64,000 nt of DNA. Source: Colias croceus (Eukaryota > Arthropoda > Insecta > Lepidoptera > Pieridae). The notes below the pieces were generated by a model. It was not told the DNA's origin. It ran no database searches and worked only from the letters and a program-made list of their open reading frames with translations. Each line of letters begins with the position of its first letter. The stretch's first letter is position 1. The translations under genes and the position numbers were made by a program. Location: NCBI RefSeq assembly GCF_905220415.1, contig NC_059542.1, forward strand, positions 1,116,001-1,180,000. Direction: 5' to 3'. Positions 36,801-51,800 of this stretch are shown here, in pieces.

Positions 36801-39800
36801 TGTACTGATAACGATTTCGAGCGAAATTTTGTCGAGGGTGCTTAAAATTTAGGCGATAGAAAAGCAACTTTCGCGCCAAGCCGCTAGGAGCAATTTCGGG
36901 TGTCGATTGTGAAATTGGTAAAGTGGGGTATACAATATCCAAATATCTATATTTTGCGTGTAAACAGGCGCGAGTGAGGCGTCAAGCCAGGTGCGGACTT
37001 TTGAGAGAAATCGATGGCGGCACTCGAGGTAGGACTTATTATGACAGTTGCCGTTTATTTCCAATGACACCCGAGTTTATTAACAGTCTACAATTAGAAT
37101 GTATTAAGAGATCACGGTGCTTATTTGTATATGTGCTTAACATTACGACTTAATCCATGGGAGAGAATTGTGATTTAATAGCTCCATTAAGAATGACTCA
37201 ACGTAACTTAAAGGGCTGTTATGCTATAAAATGACTCAATATTTACGACTTATGTAAAACATTTAATAATTTATACATCTTATTCAATAGATGTACATAT
37301 TTTAAGCGCTGCTTTTTCAGAGCAATTCGTCCCACGAATAGCTTTTTTTTCATATCGGTTGATAAAAACTAAAACTGGATTTCCTTTGTTTCAGATGACA
37401 CAAGTTCCACAGAGCCAGAGCACACCACAGCCGCGCCAACACCACCGATACCTTTACGACCAGAATATGCTCATCCAGCTGGCGTAGAAGCATTAGACCC
37501 TTACAACTCTGAAAAGAATCCTCCACCACACAGAGACTATTTAGAAGAAGATTACGACCACGAAGGTCACAAAGAAGACGACCATGACAACAGAGACGAC
37601 GCAGACGAATTGCCGTCTCTGTCCGGAGATCATCTGTTACAAAGTTCTACAGATGACTTACCAATGTTTTTATTAGAACCGCAACATGCGTATGTAGTGC
37701 GAAATAAACCGGCTATGTTGAGATGTCGTGCTGCTAATGCGTTGCAAGTGTACTTCATGTGCAATGATGTTCGGTCGGTTGGTAGTACACAATTTGAGTT
37801 TGTGGACCCTCAAAGTGGTGTTCGTATTGTGGAAGCAGAGTGCAATGTGACGAGGGACCATTTGGAAGAGTATTTTGGTGAAGACAGGTTCGAGTGTAGA
37901 TGCCATGCTTGGAGCAGTAGAGGTGATATTAGGAGTCAACCAGCAGTTGTTGAATTGGCATGTGAGTATAAGTTTTATCGTATAATTCTTTTTATCTTGA
38001 CAAATGAGCGCAAATAAACAAAACGTTAATAGATCGTAAAGATTTATATTAATTTTATTGGGTTTTACTGAAAGATGATTTCCTGTATTTTTACTAATCT
38101 CTTTGAGTACACATGGCGAGAACTTCAAAAGATATTATTTTTTCGTGGTTAAGAAATAAAATATGCTAATGCCAATTAATAGGAAAAGTTTTTGAATCAG
38201 CATTAATCAATATCAAATATCCACCATTCAATATATTAAGTCATGAATGTTGAATAAAATATAGACGCTTTATACTCCGTTCACATATTCGTACTTTTAC
38301 GACTTAAAGATTTTACAACACTTAACATTCAAGCCCATTTTAACAAATGCTTTACACCTGTTCCAAAAGCTATGAATATTAAAGCAAAGAATCGGATAAA
38401 CTATAGCAATAAAGACGTCAATATAAATTTGATACAACCGTAAAATCACGTCCGGACTAAATGCGGCGTGATGCAACATTTCGTCAAAACTCATAATTTG
38501 AGTATTTCCGCTGGTTATTTTGATATAACCTAGTTTTTAGACGTCGCTTGAACCGGAACGATCCTGTGGCTATAATTAAAAGTTTCTACGAATTTGTCGC
38601 CCTATCTTGAAAACTAATAAAACTTGATATTTTCACGAAAGTTTCAAGGTTTGGAAGTAGACAGTATTGGAAAAATAATCTTGTTATTTATCTTTCTCGT
38701 GTTTTCTTTATTTATCTTTTTCGTGTTTACGCCATATTCAGGTTCATGGACATCTAAGAAAGCTGTGTACGTGACGTGACTTACTGCCATAGAACTACGC
38801 TTAAATTCGTAGCTACGTAATACCTTTTCATATTCCTCTTTTAATTCAAATAAAGTATGTACAACCTATTTTTTCCGACATTATTACATTTTTCCATAAA
38901 TAACGTAACATAAATTAAAAATTCCATTAATTTATATCGAGCCTTTGCACCACCGCAATAATTTCCCACCAAATAAATTCTCAAAACACGAATTGTAGAT
39001 TCAATATTTATGAAATACACTAACGTAATGGCACCGAATACCGACCACTGATTGATACGGCTAAATGAATCCTTTAAAAGATAAATTAAATACTCTAGAG
39101 GTCATAAGAAAAAATGATATTATGAAAGATTACGAACTTATATTTTAAAATATGAACATAATTGTATTTCATAATGGCTTTTTATTACCTAAATTTGGAT
39201 TTTAACTGTCACGACTGGAAATTAACTGAAAGCACCATTTTCCGACCGACTGAGTACAAATACACGTGTTTCCGACCACTGAGTAGCTAGATTCCGACCA
39301 GTCAAATATTTTCTACTAAATTCAACTTTATGGTAATAGAAATACAATGGAAATTCGTAAAAACCCGTTTCGTCTTTTCACTGCATCACGCGTGGACCGA
39401 TTTCGATAATTCTTTTTTTATTATATTACTTGAAGAACGAGGATGGTTCTTATGGAGAGATATTTTAAATATGTACCACGGGCGAAGCCGGGGCGGACCG
39501 CTAGTTCTAAATAATATTTGAGCATTTATTATAACAACAAAAACTAACTCTATGTTAGACTGTAGTAGTTTAAAATTACATTTACTCAAACTCAAACTCA
39601 TAATATGCCTCACTGGCACATCCACACTAAATTAGAATGTTCCATTGACTACTTTGCCCAATTCTAAAATCCATTTCACCAAAAGTATTATTTCAGCTAA
39701 TGAGAATACTTCAGCCTCTTTTTTATCACTCATGATGATGACCTGAAATAAACGCATGCAATTTCACTCAAGCACAGCGCAAGCAAAAGCAACCCAGTTG

Positions 39801-42800
39801 GACGGAAACAGGGAAATATATCGCACCTAGATTCCGACCAAACCTAAATTTGCGTAATAAAGCCTCTAAACCGAAATTGATATTCATTTTTAGTTCATTT
39901 CTATTTCATATGTACACTTATAAAGATCTCACAATTTCGTAGTTATGCAATTATGTGTCATAAACGTAAAATATAGGGGTTTTAAACCAGACCGGTCTTT
40001 GTAAATGAATAACGAAAAAATCAAAAAAGAGTGTCAGTTAAAACGTATATTACAAATAATCCATTAAAGTTAGCATTGGTCGCATACAGGTGTAGTATGT
40101 AAGCATAGCGTTTAGAATAAATAACTTAATACGAAACCTCCACAAAACAACATGCATAATAGATAATTACCTTCTTTTACAAAGTGCGAAATTCCGTTTA
40201 CCGACCGATTCGGTCGGATTTCGGAATGTTGTTATTTTGAAAAGCTCCTCATTCCGTCCATAATTATTTGTCCAAAAAAACCTATAAAAACACGCTATCT
40301 TTGCATGTATATTTTAAAATTAATAATTTAAAACACCAATAAAACGTTCAAAGTAAATAAACCACAAACTTGCGAGAGTATTCAGCGTAAAAATCCAAAT
40401 GTTTATTTTCACCGTTTTATGTTTTTTTCGCATTCAATTCAATACAAACTACACCCTCGCCTAGCTTTTCTTGGATTGACGAAATGTCGGTTAAAAGAAA
40501 CCCAATTTTGGACAGATGACGTACGATAAGTTATTGAATCGAAAGCCTTCAGTTTCACGAGTGTCACGCGTATTTTAAACGTTTTATCAAATAAAAATCA
40601 AAATGGTCGGATAGAGGAGGCTAGTCGGAAACCGGTGCCGTTACGTTATCCAATTAACGTCTGTGTAAATTTGTTTTGACATGACAAATGGCTACCATCA
40701 AATATCGTAAGATGTATGAGTACTTATGAAATCCATTATGGCCGTCGATTTAATTCAATGTACGCAAGTAAATCTTGCTCGGATATTTAAGTAAACGTTT
40801 GGGTAGTTTGTATGATTTATTGTCTATTTTATGGAAACATGCCTGGACGAGTAGTGAATAGAGTAATGAGTTCGCTTTGATGTATTTCCATTTTGGGTTG
40901 TTTTGTTGCGTATGGTAACTTCTGAAGAATCTTCTAGAACCTTTTTATGGGAGACGAAGAATAGTCGCTTGGTAACTAATACATGAGAAAATCTGCAATA
41001 TTATGAACAATGCATAGCATAAGAAGAAGTAGCATAATTTTGTAATTATTTAACTAAAGCTATAATACCTTTCACAAATAACAGAAATCTTTGTTATCCT
41101 ATTAGATCTATTTATAGTTCGTTTCTTAGGAATCGTTAATATGTTTCGGTGTATAGTAAACAACACATTACGTAATAAGCTTCTGCATCTATTAAGATAA
41201 AAAGAACTAATAATAGGCTAATAATTATTTAGTTTAATACAATAATATAAATACACTGATTATTAACAATGAATGAATATAAAAACATAAAAGTATAAAG
41301 TCTATAGGAAAATATAATAATTTTATTAGACTAGCTGTGCCCCGCGGTTTTACCCGCGTTGCTCAGCTCCTTAGCGTGGTGATATACCCGCCTTCCTCGA
41401 TAAATGGGCTTTCTAACACCGAAATAATTTTTCAAATCGGACCAGTATTGCCTGAGATTAGTGCGTTCGAACAAACAGACTCATCAGCTTTATAATATTA
41501 TAGTATAGATATATACGAATAAAGTTATTGTGAACATAAAGCTTACAAATACAAGCAATAAAATTAATGTCAAGATAATCGTAGCTTCCATTGGAAAAAT
41601 GATAATAAGACGACATACTTTTCCCAATCATACCATTAAAACTAGCGAAGAAAAATGGCTACACGGAGATTAAAACTAGCCGTAAATTATTTCGTATAGC
41701 TTTTATATTTAATTGAATATTAATGATGCAACTGTATTTTTATTTACATATCAGTCTCGTCACTTTACATAATCGCTAGCCGACTCCATTTAAGCCTTAC
41801 ATTGAATATTTAATAAAGAATAAATAATGTGAAACACACCTGCTATTTCTCAGGCACCGTTTGAATAATCTTATTAATGACTAGCTTCCGCCCGCGACTC
41901 CGTCCGCGCGGATGTCGGTCTTCGCGTGGATGGTTTATTTCTCCATTTTGAGTAACTCTGACAATGACATCTTATAAATATCTATTGGACCCAAATACGG
42001 CTAGGCCTATAATAATACGCAACGTGTGTTCGCGGTTCTACAGAACAACGTCTATGGATAACTGAAAAATTAAGATTTTTTTTTCTACGTATTTTTCCAG
42101 GATAAAAAGTAATCTATTTTACGCCCAGGATAATAAGGTATAATTATACCAAGTTTCATCGAAATCGAACCGTTAGTTTTCACGTGATGCCGTCACATAC
42201 AGACAGACAGACAGACAGACAAAAATTTTTTTAATCACATATTTGGGTTTGGTATCGATCCAGTAACACCCCCCGATATTTATTTTTTCAATATTATCAA
42301 TGTACAGAATTGACCCTTTTACAGATTTATTATATGTATAGAAGATTTGCATTAATAAACGCATTTGACTTGAAATCGTTGGATGTTCGTGCTGGCTATG
42401 AAATCCTCTTACGAATTCGAAACGTTAGGTACATGCATAGGTGATATAATGCGCAAAGTATTTATAGGATTTGTATGAATTTTAGTGCGTCCTGAAGAAC
42501 ATTTATATGATAAACGTGTAGTCACTATCCTCCTAAACGTGTAGTCTGCACTATCGTAGCATAAGTGTGAGCTATCTCAAACGGAACACAGATGTTTTAA
42601 TTTACCTCTATATACATATCCATAGTTTCCACATATCTTTATTTTTGGTACATCGTTCTCGTTAATTCATAGCTATTTTTTCGCCATTAAAATATTAGTT
42701 TCATTCTATTCCATTTCATAACTGAAAACCATTTGACAATCTTATCATATTCACCAAGTGACCCATACGCTCCACGGTTCCTACAGTTTGAATTGTGGCC

Positions 42801-45800
42801 AGGAAATGAAACGCAGTCCCATAATTTATGGGACACGGAGCCGGCTTTACCCCACTTATCATTAATGGCTATCTCACCATTTTCCACCCGTTTAAAGTTT
42901 TAATGGAATATTCGAAACGGTTTTCACATAATTATTTTAAAACGTTTTAAACGTGATTGTTTTTGCGCTGCGGAAAACAGGCTGTGTTATAGATTTTTCA
43001 TTTATAGATATTTAACTTAACAACACAGTTATTAAAAGTATCTCATGCAAGCCTCCCATCCTACGAATTATTATGAGGATATACTTTTATATTTACTTAG
43101 GTATCCTTACTCCTATATGTTTCAATCAGTAATATAGCTTCATGAGAAACTTTACCCAGTTCAATATTAAACCATTTATTAAAAATTCTAGAAAATTCGA
43201 TCGCGTCTATAAGTAACAACAGCACTGCTTAGGTAATGATCGATACAGCTGCAATCAATTTTATACCGACACTGCACTTACCGTAACATGTGTTACGTTT
43301 AATGCGTGGCATAAAGATTGTAGGCGCCTGTAAATCTTTAGCTGTAAGACTTAGCTGTGACACTTTTACGCGCACTTTCGATTCTGTTGAGTATAGTCCG
43401 GGAGACTGCGTGAGATATTGTGGGGTGATGTGATTTAGGACGTTTAATGGGTTTGCAGTGGATGTATTTTGGAGGAAATTGGAATATTGTTATACAAATT
43501 TTACTATGAAGATAATATTGTTGTGAAAGCTTTTAATGCTTTAGTCGAAGTATGATAAATCACTTTTAAAATACATTGACAAGTTATGTATTGATTATAA
43601 TACGAAAAATACCGTTTTGAAACATAACTGAAACATTAATATACATATTTATCCAACTAATTATTGTTGATATTACTCCAACGGTTTTTTCTCACACAAA
43701 TCCTCGTAGTTTTCGCTACATAGCCTTAACTAGATATACAGTTTATAACTACGATAAAAAGTCTGAAATATTACCATACAAGGCCGACCAGCTCCCGGGC
43801 TACGTATTATCATTAATAGCTATGTAGAAGCCACTTCTGCGCGTATTTAAAGCTCGGCGAACAATTAAAACTGTCGGGATGGGAATTTAAAGCGTATTAC
43901 ACACGGTTCTTCGCAATTAGAGGCGTCTTAGATTGTATATTTAGATGTTATGAGTTTCATGTGTACTGGGGTTAATGCGCTATACCTACACATGTTTATT
44001 CCCTTAGTTTATTCCAGATATCAATATAATGTTAAAAGGAAAATTGTAGTTCAAATTATGAATAGGACTAACCGAGGTATGTACTTTGTTGTACGTATTA
44101 TTACGGTTGTACAGATTTTAGTAGTGTCGAAATAAAATTAGGTCCTGAAATCCAGAAAAATATCCGTTCACTTCGTGTTAACTATTTGTAGATAAAAATG
44201 AGACAGCTAAACAAACATCTTTTCAATTATTTTATAATGTAAATAATTATAATCAATCTTGCTCTGCAAATAATTAGGAACATAATACATTATGTAGTTA
44301 TTATCAAAGAGATTTGAATATAATACAAAATACAAAGCTCTACTTTAATAATCAAGACGCATCTCCATATCACCAATGACTACCAATATACAAATGTCAA
44401 TAATTATCCCAATTCAGAGTCACGTGCTCCAATTTTTTTATTATTCATAACATCATCCAACCCGCATCATATTAGGAACCGAGCATTAGATGGAACAAAA
44501 CACCGATATGCTATCAAATGTCAATTTTAATATTATCCAAATAGGGCTGTTAGCGCATCAATCGAGATGGTTTTGTTGCGTAGGTGACTGGTCCAAGAGT
44601 GGAGAGACAGGCTTATGTTGGGGAGACTATAAAATTATAAGGCTGGTTGCAGAGCTTGACCGACCATCAGTGCGTAACGTCGTTCCTGACGATACGCATC
44701 AACAATGTGTATGACTATGACACTAATACGCATGACAATACGCGTGCGTATCGTCGGTCTAGCTATGAACGGTTTTATGAATTTCCATACATATATGATA
44801 ATATGATAAGCGCGACTGACGTACGCACTGATGGTCGGTCAAGCTCTGCAACCAGACTAAGGATGTTTAGTTGAATTGTAAGTCAATACATAGAAGGCTA
44901 CCAATGCCTCATAATACCTACAATAGGTATTATTAGACTAGATGTTTTTGATTGAATTATAGAAAGACAATGATATCCCTAAAGATTCTAAGATAGTAAA
45001 TAAGTATGATAAAAAGCAAGTGAAAACGAAAAATATATTATAAATAAATAATATATTTGAAAATCGATTTTACCCATTTTTTAAGTTTGAGTGATATAGG
45101 TTTTTTTATTCATCACTATGAAAACTATAAACTATAGAATTCCAGCATTGTTGCAATCTCGACTATGACAACGAGTTTATCACATATATCTATGTGTAGG
45201 TACTTTTATAATTAACACGTAAAACAATCACACCACGTAAAAGAACAAAGTTCCCATAACGGTACAGTAATTACATATGGGTGAGAAACAGCAGTTCGCT
45301 TGCAAATGCATTACCAATTTAAATTGATAACTGGGCAAAGGCGCCGCCGCGTTTTGTATGCGAAAGAAGTGTGTGTTCACTCGCAGCTTCCGGAACGCCA
45401 TGGTGAAAATTAATCAAGATCACACTATTTGATGTTCAACCTCTTGTCTTGTGCGCTTTGGGAATATATTATTGTGAACTAGCGCATGCACGTAGTCGAA
45501 TGTGAATGGCATTGTTGTAGTTTTTTGCAAGGCTCATTCCTGAAATGTTATATAAGGTAAAGGCTCCTAATACGGCGGTAGTCAAAATCGCTTCCTAATA
45601 CGGTGGTATTTCTTTTTTCGAGTTTTATTCCTGTTTTATAAATTTTAAGTACACCAAAACGTAAGCTATTTATTCCAAATTTATTACTCCATGACTTAAC
45701 TAACGTTTGCAAGTATAGCACATAGACAACACAACAAGATCAATCAATCTGTGTAACGGCATCGACATGAGAGGTGTTTCCATACAAACGCGAAACAACA

Positions 45801-48800
45801 AAAGTAAGTACACTAATATTTATAAACTAAGTTTTTCGTATTAAAAAGCCGTTCAAGTTTGTATATGTATTGTTTATTGCATTTTCCTACTATTACACTC
45901 ACTATTTAAATAGCTTGTTTCATATTTGTAAGTCATTTTCTACCCAAAAAATAAGAAATAAAATACCGCCGTAATACGATACAAATTTTATAGATTAATC
46001 CTAATACGGTGGCATAACTCCGAAATAGGAAAAATACTGGGCATGTTTAATTGTTTATAACTTTAATTTTATTTACTTATTGAATTAATTCCAAGATTAG
46101 TTGGAATAATTATTAATCTGATAAATTAGAAACCATATTCTGCGGTATGTTTTCTTAATTAGAAATCCAGTTAAATATGAAAATGGTTGAGTACAAAATG
46201 TTTGTTTCTTAGAAGGGGTAAAAATAGGAAGGTGTATTTTAATGTATCACAAATCATTTATTTTGTATAACTGTTGATTTGAGTTTTACACATCTGAGCC
46301 AAAAAACTGTTATCATTTGATTAAGCATTTACATTCTCTTGTTTATCGAATTTTTGATGGGTCAGAATTAGGATTATTAAAAACACGAGTAGTTTTCCTA
46401 TTACGGTGGTAGATATTTCCAGGTAACTCTGTATTAGGTTATATATGATCTCCTATTACGGCCCTATTTATTTATTATATATAGAACTTAAAATTACCAG
46501 ATTTAGGGTTGCGTAAATAAATAAGAAGTTTTGTGTCTTTTTTTGTGGATTCTTATTTGATATGCGTGTTTTTTTTCCGATAAAACTAAAAGCATAAATG
46601 AAACACATTAAAAGTGAATCAACGTAATCAAACCAATGGTTAATGAATAAAAAACTTACAATTTACTTTACTAACACATTCCTATTATTTAACAAATATT
46701 ATTTGTACGGAACTTCAATGTATATAATATCTGACCCTCCGTATTAGGAGCCGCCTACCGCAGTATTAGGCTCTGACCAAAATCATACCTCCGTATTAGG
46801 GAAAATCGACATGACTATTTAAATATTTTTTTAAAATAAGAAATATTATGAAAATAAACATAGACTCAACAGCAATACAAAATTTAAGTTCCACTTTTAA
46901 CGATAAAGTGGTTTGGCACCTTTAGAAATACTTACAAATGCTTATTTTTGATACTTACTTTCAAATGTTGCGAAATACCTCCGTATTAGGTGCTTTTACC
47001 TTAGTGTGATTCCTTTGAGGACTGCCGAAATCGAGTTCATATCAATCCAGTTGAAACATCATTATGTTATAGCATCCTTATTCAGAAATAATAAAAATCT
47101 TCTGCTTCAGCTCTTGAATTAAGGTACAAGTGTATGGTAAAATATCCACAAAAAAGTCAATAAAAAACATTTTGAAGAATCGAAATTTACTAAATTTTAT
47201 TTTGTTACGAAAAAAATATATGCCATTTATTAAATTAAGTAATATGATACAGTATTGTTAAATACGCATGGAGAATGGAGAAATATAAAGAAAGAGCTAT
47301 TGTGAAAACTTGGAGGCAAAAGACATTGTTAAATGTAAAAGATAAGGTACAAAAGGTCATTGAAATACATTTAACAAGGTTTTTAATTAAGATAAAATCA
47401 TATTCACTATCTTTCCCTGACGAATTATAAATTTTAAGTATTTATTTTATTTTATTAATAAATTTGAAAAATTAAAATCGCCAACAAAATTCGAAAATTT
47501 GCATATTTTTACTTAATGCAATCATTTTAGCTACGCAATAAAAAACGCACAACCCCACAAGTAAACGAAAAACCCAAACATCCAGCTTCCATTACATTTA
47601 ATAATCGAAAAATAATTAACCCGCTTCCGCCCTCAAATTGCATAACGATGTCGCTTTCTCACGTCAATCCTAATAAAAAACGTTAGAAGTCCCATTATAC
47701 AATACTCGTCCCACGACGATAATTGCCCTTCATTAAACAATTAAGTGACGATTTGGCGCGCTCCAGGAGTATTGGATTAGGTAATTGGATGCAACTGGAA
47801 TTAGTTTGTCTCTTGTCGTAATTGTATTGGACCAGTTTTTCTTAATGATCGTAAGGTAGAGGTTCAGCTTTGACCTGATTCCTTGGTTCCCTGTGAATTG
47901 GGTCAAATACCAATGTAACAATAACAAAATGGTTTGCTGAATTAGGAGTAAATATTATCTATAATTCTGTACAATTGAATAACCATTAATTGATAACAGA
48001 ATATATTTCCTACTCGTAGATAATAAAACGTTCATAAATAATATCTAAGGATCTTTTTGCGGTTTTTCTGACCCTCCTTTTCCATTTGGTGAGATATAAT
48101 GGGAGTTGGATTGACCCTGTCCCTTTACTTAATCACGCATAAGACTTATTTAAACCATCCTTGTACAAAAATAAGTTGGTTTTATTAAAAAAAAAAAAAC
48201 AGTGCAACTTAACGATGATGATCTAAATCAATCACGTAACGATGCATCATATTTACAAATGTATAATTAGCATTTCACTAAAATTAACAACAAAGCAGAT
48301 ACAAATGAAACTGCGAACGATCCTCAATTCTATTCCAATCTATCTATTGAAATTGAAGCGAAACTAATAGCCAAGTCGGTGTATTCAGCAAAATGAACAG
48401 TCCAACTCTTGAGTGCTGCAGTGAGCCATAAATCTGACGCACGCTCCATTACTCCGGATGGACCGTGATGTGTTTGTTCGGCTGACAACCTTTGTGGCTG
48501 AGAGGGCCAAGTAAGTGTTTAATAGTTCTTTGGAAATGATAATACACTTTCCGTTCCGTTTTCATTATCTTGCCAAGATGATCAGTTTCTGGGGAGAATT
48601 CGATGATTGACCCTAATAGGTTAACAACTAGTTATAAGATTATACCAGCTCACTGAGAAGAAGTGCGTCATCTATTGCTTTTGTTTAAATGTCAAAATAG
48701 TTAGCCTGCATCATAAAATTCGGTCGTTCAATTTGACTGATGAACAAATTTATGGTTTATATTATTCCTAGCAACTTTTTCGCCTATCAACATCTCCTTC

Positions 48801-51800
48801 GGGAATTCTTCCACAGAGCTCAATTTAACCTACATTTTAAGCTACTGTATTTCCAGTAGTTAGTTTCTTAGTATTATCTTTTTATGTAGTTAAGTTTTGG
48901 TCTTAAAATATGAAATTCTGGAAAGCTGTAGCGAGCTATAAATCTGGCGCACGCCCCATTACTCCGGCCCGTCCGTGATGTGTTTGTTCGGATGACAACC
49001 TTTGTGGTTAAGGGCCGAGATTATTTAATGCTCTTCTTTATCGCAATTCGCAAACAATTAAATTGGTGCTATTTGTTGCTTATTTTGAATTTCATCCGTA
49101 AATGGACAACATCCTTTGTTGGAGTAAAGTTTTGGTATGGGCACAAATTGTGAAATAATTTGACCATCTTCGATGTTATGTTGATATTTTACTCTGTTAT
49201 ATTTTTTGTGTTCGATAATAGTAATTCTTTTTTGTATAACGAAATATAATAGTTTTAATAATCAGTTACTCCGTAGCTTCGTAATAAAGTAAATATAGGC
49301 AATACATAGAGATTTATATCAACCTGAAATAAACATGGATAATATGTTGGCTGACAACGTATGCTATAATATAAATTCCATTTCGTGTCTGTCATAGTAC
49401 AAACGACTACGAAATATTAATAGATGCACGTTTAGTTCTGAGCACGCCTCTAAATCTCGAAATAATGAAATGTCCCATATTATTTATACGTGTAATTAAA
49501 CCACTTAAGAGCTCCTTGTTAATTATGTTAGTACTATAACATAAATTCCATAAGATATAAAAGACACGGAGCAAGACAGATGGTGTAAATTGTAAGAGGA
49601 ATTTATTAAAAGCTTTGTTCCAAGTCAAAACAGATAAATCCAGGACGTTATAAATTATTGCGACACTGTTTTCGACGTGCAAACATCTGCTCGAAAATAA
49701 TTTAATTCTTATCCCAGTAACAGTATAAACGGAATGATATAACGCGAATGATAGAAAAACGAGACGAACAAGCAAAGCAATTTCATTAGAGATGAAAATC
49801 AAATCATTTTATTTGCAAATATATTACGACGATAATGAAATAAAGCCAGTCATATCTTACCAATATTGACAAGAATTAATGAATTTCTGTTTTTCTTGTT
49901 CATAATACTATACAATAAGTTTCAAGATGATAAAATCACAATTGAATACAAGGAGTTTACGGTATTGCTTTCTATTGATATGTTATTCTTTTTCTGTTAT
50001 CGGTATGTCCGCGTCATTGAATCCGTCTGTAATATATAACACGGAAAGTTTATTTTACTTTTAAATTGACAAAGGTAGAAATAATTGTGTTCAAATGATA
50101 TTATGCATTAGCAAAGGTCTAAGAACAAGGTAATTTATAATTGTGAAAATATATTACAATAAACCAAACCCTTTTATCACATTTTATGCTCACATCATAA
50201 AATATAAAGTGTTATTGAAACACAAATAACTATTTCATTTTGTCCACCAGATCTTAAGAAGCAGTTCGCCATGTCACCCGCGTCTTCATCAGTGGAAGCA
50301 GGGTCTGCTGCATCTCTCCGCTGCACTCCACCTCCAGCAGCCCCTCCCCCACGAGTATCCTGGCTGAAGCATGGAGTACCCTTACAACAGGACCATAATG
50401 TTCTAATTTCTGCTGAAGGAAATCTGCTCATTTCAAGAGCTACTCTCCAGGTAATAAGTTTATCCCTTTTTAATTCACCTAATAGGGCCAACGTTTGTGA
50501 CCCTTTCTTTAATTGAATTTACTAGATAAGTCTATAGGTAGGACGCGCTATCATCGTTTTATAATAGAGTGCAAAATTTCCAACCATTACACCTCAAAAG
50601 CTCCCATTAACTTTCATCATTCCTCATAAACTTTTTTCTTAGTCATCCTTTTATTAATTTTCTGTGAAATTCCCCCAACTTTAAATGTTTCGTAACTTTT
50701 CTATTAAAAACTGAATACAATTTTCATATTCTAAGTGATTAATTATACTTCAGCAAGTTCTCAACTTCGTTCTTCAGCACTATTGTTTTATTCATGTCGG
50801 TCAAAACTATGAGATAATATTAAATTCGTTTTCGTTCATCATTCATCCGATGAACGTCTAATTTATTCTGAGGCGGATCAAGTCTAAAGAATGCTTTTGT
50901 AAGCGGTTACATCTCCATAAGCTGATGTTTCATTTGCATTTTGTAATTTCGTTACATATGCATATATTTTTATACAAATATATTCATAACATTAAGTTTC
51001 ATGTGCTCTTTTTTGTTTACATAGTCTTATTTTGAAAGCTGAAGAATAATTTCTCACTACTTACATATTGTATTGAATACAATATGGTATATTAAATATT
51101 AAATTTATTTTTATTTACCATACCTACTTACATTTTATTATTACAAATCAATACCAGCAGCTGTGATCTCCATAAAATATTTAATTAAAACAAGAACACC
51201 ATAAGTTTTAAATTAATATATTTTTTTATTTTTTTTATTAAAAAGGTTCATCACCAGTTGTTACATATGTATCATTCTCGTTAAATAGTAACAATAGGAT
51301 TTACACATTATTATGCACAACTATTACAGATGAACACTACATTCACAATAATTAATAATAAATTAGGCGATATCTACATACAATACAAATTAAACAAAAA
51401 TGAAATGTGTGTGCTCTTAACATTAAAGAATTCTGATTAACTACAGCAGGCAATATTAAAAAAAAAGTTATTACATTTAACCTATAAATTACGGACATAC
51501 TGACAATAATTATAATATGTGAATTAAAAACAAGCGTTTTATCTTCATAACTTGAATATTTATTGCTTAAACGGAACATCAATCTCGTTTTTGTGTACTT
51601 TATGAAGCCATAACATGTGAGGATTCATAATAAATGGAACCGCAAATTAAAACAATGACTTTTATGTTCCGAACGCAAACATGTGCTACAATTAGGTCGT
51701 ATTCCGCGTTCATTTCATCTAAATCAGTTTTATTATCAAGTGAATTTATAACTAATTACTCATGTGAAAGAGCTGAAAATCCTGAATAAGCTTCATTAAG

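Noticed and set aside
37673..38128. 151-codon minus-strand frame overlapping the Ig1 exon
   Set aside because: It is antisense to a clear UNC5 coding exon and runs into intron sequence.
49407..49802. 131-codon minus-strand frame inside an unc-5 intron
   Set aside because: No recognisable family, no splice or promoter context, and composition like the surrounding AT-rich intron; a chance frame.
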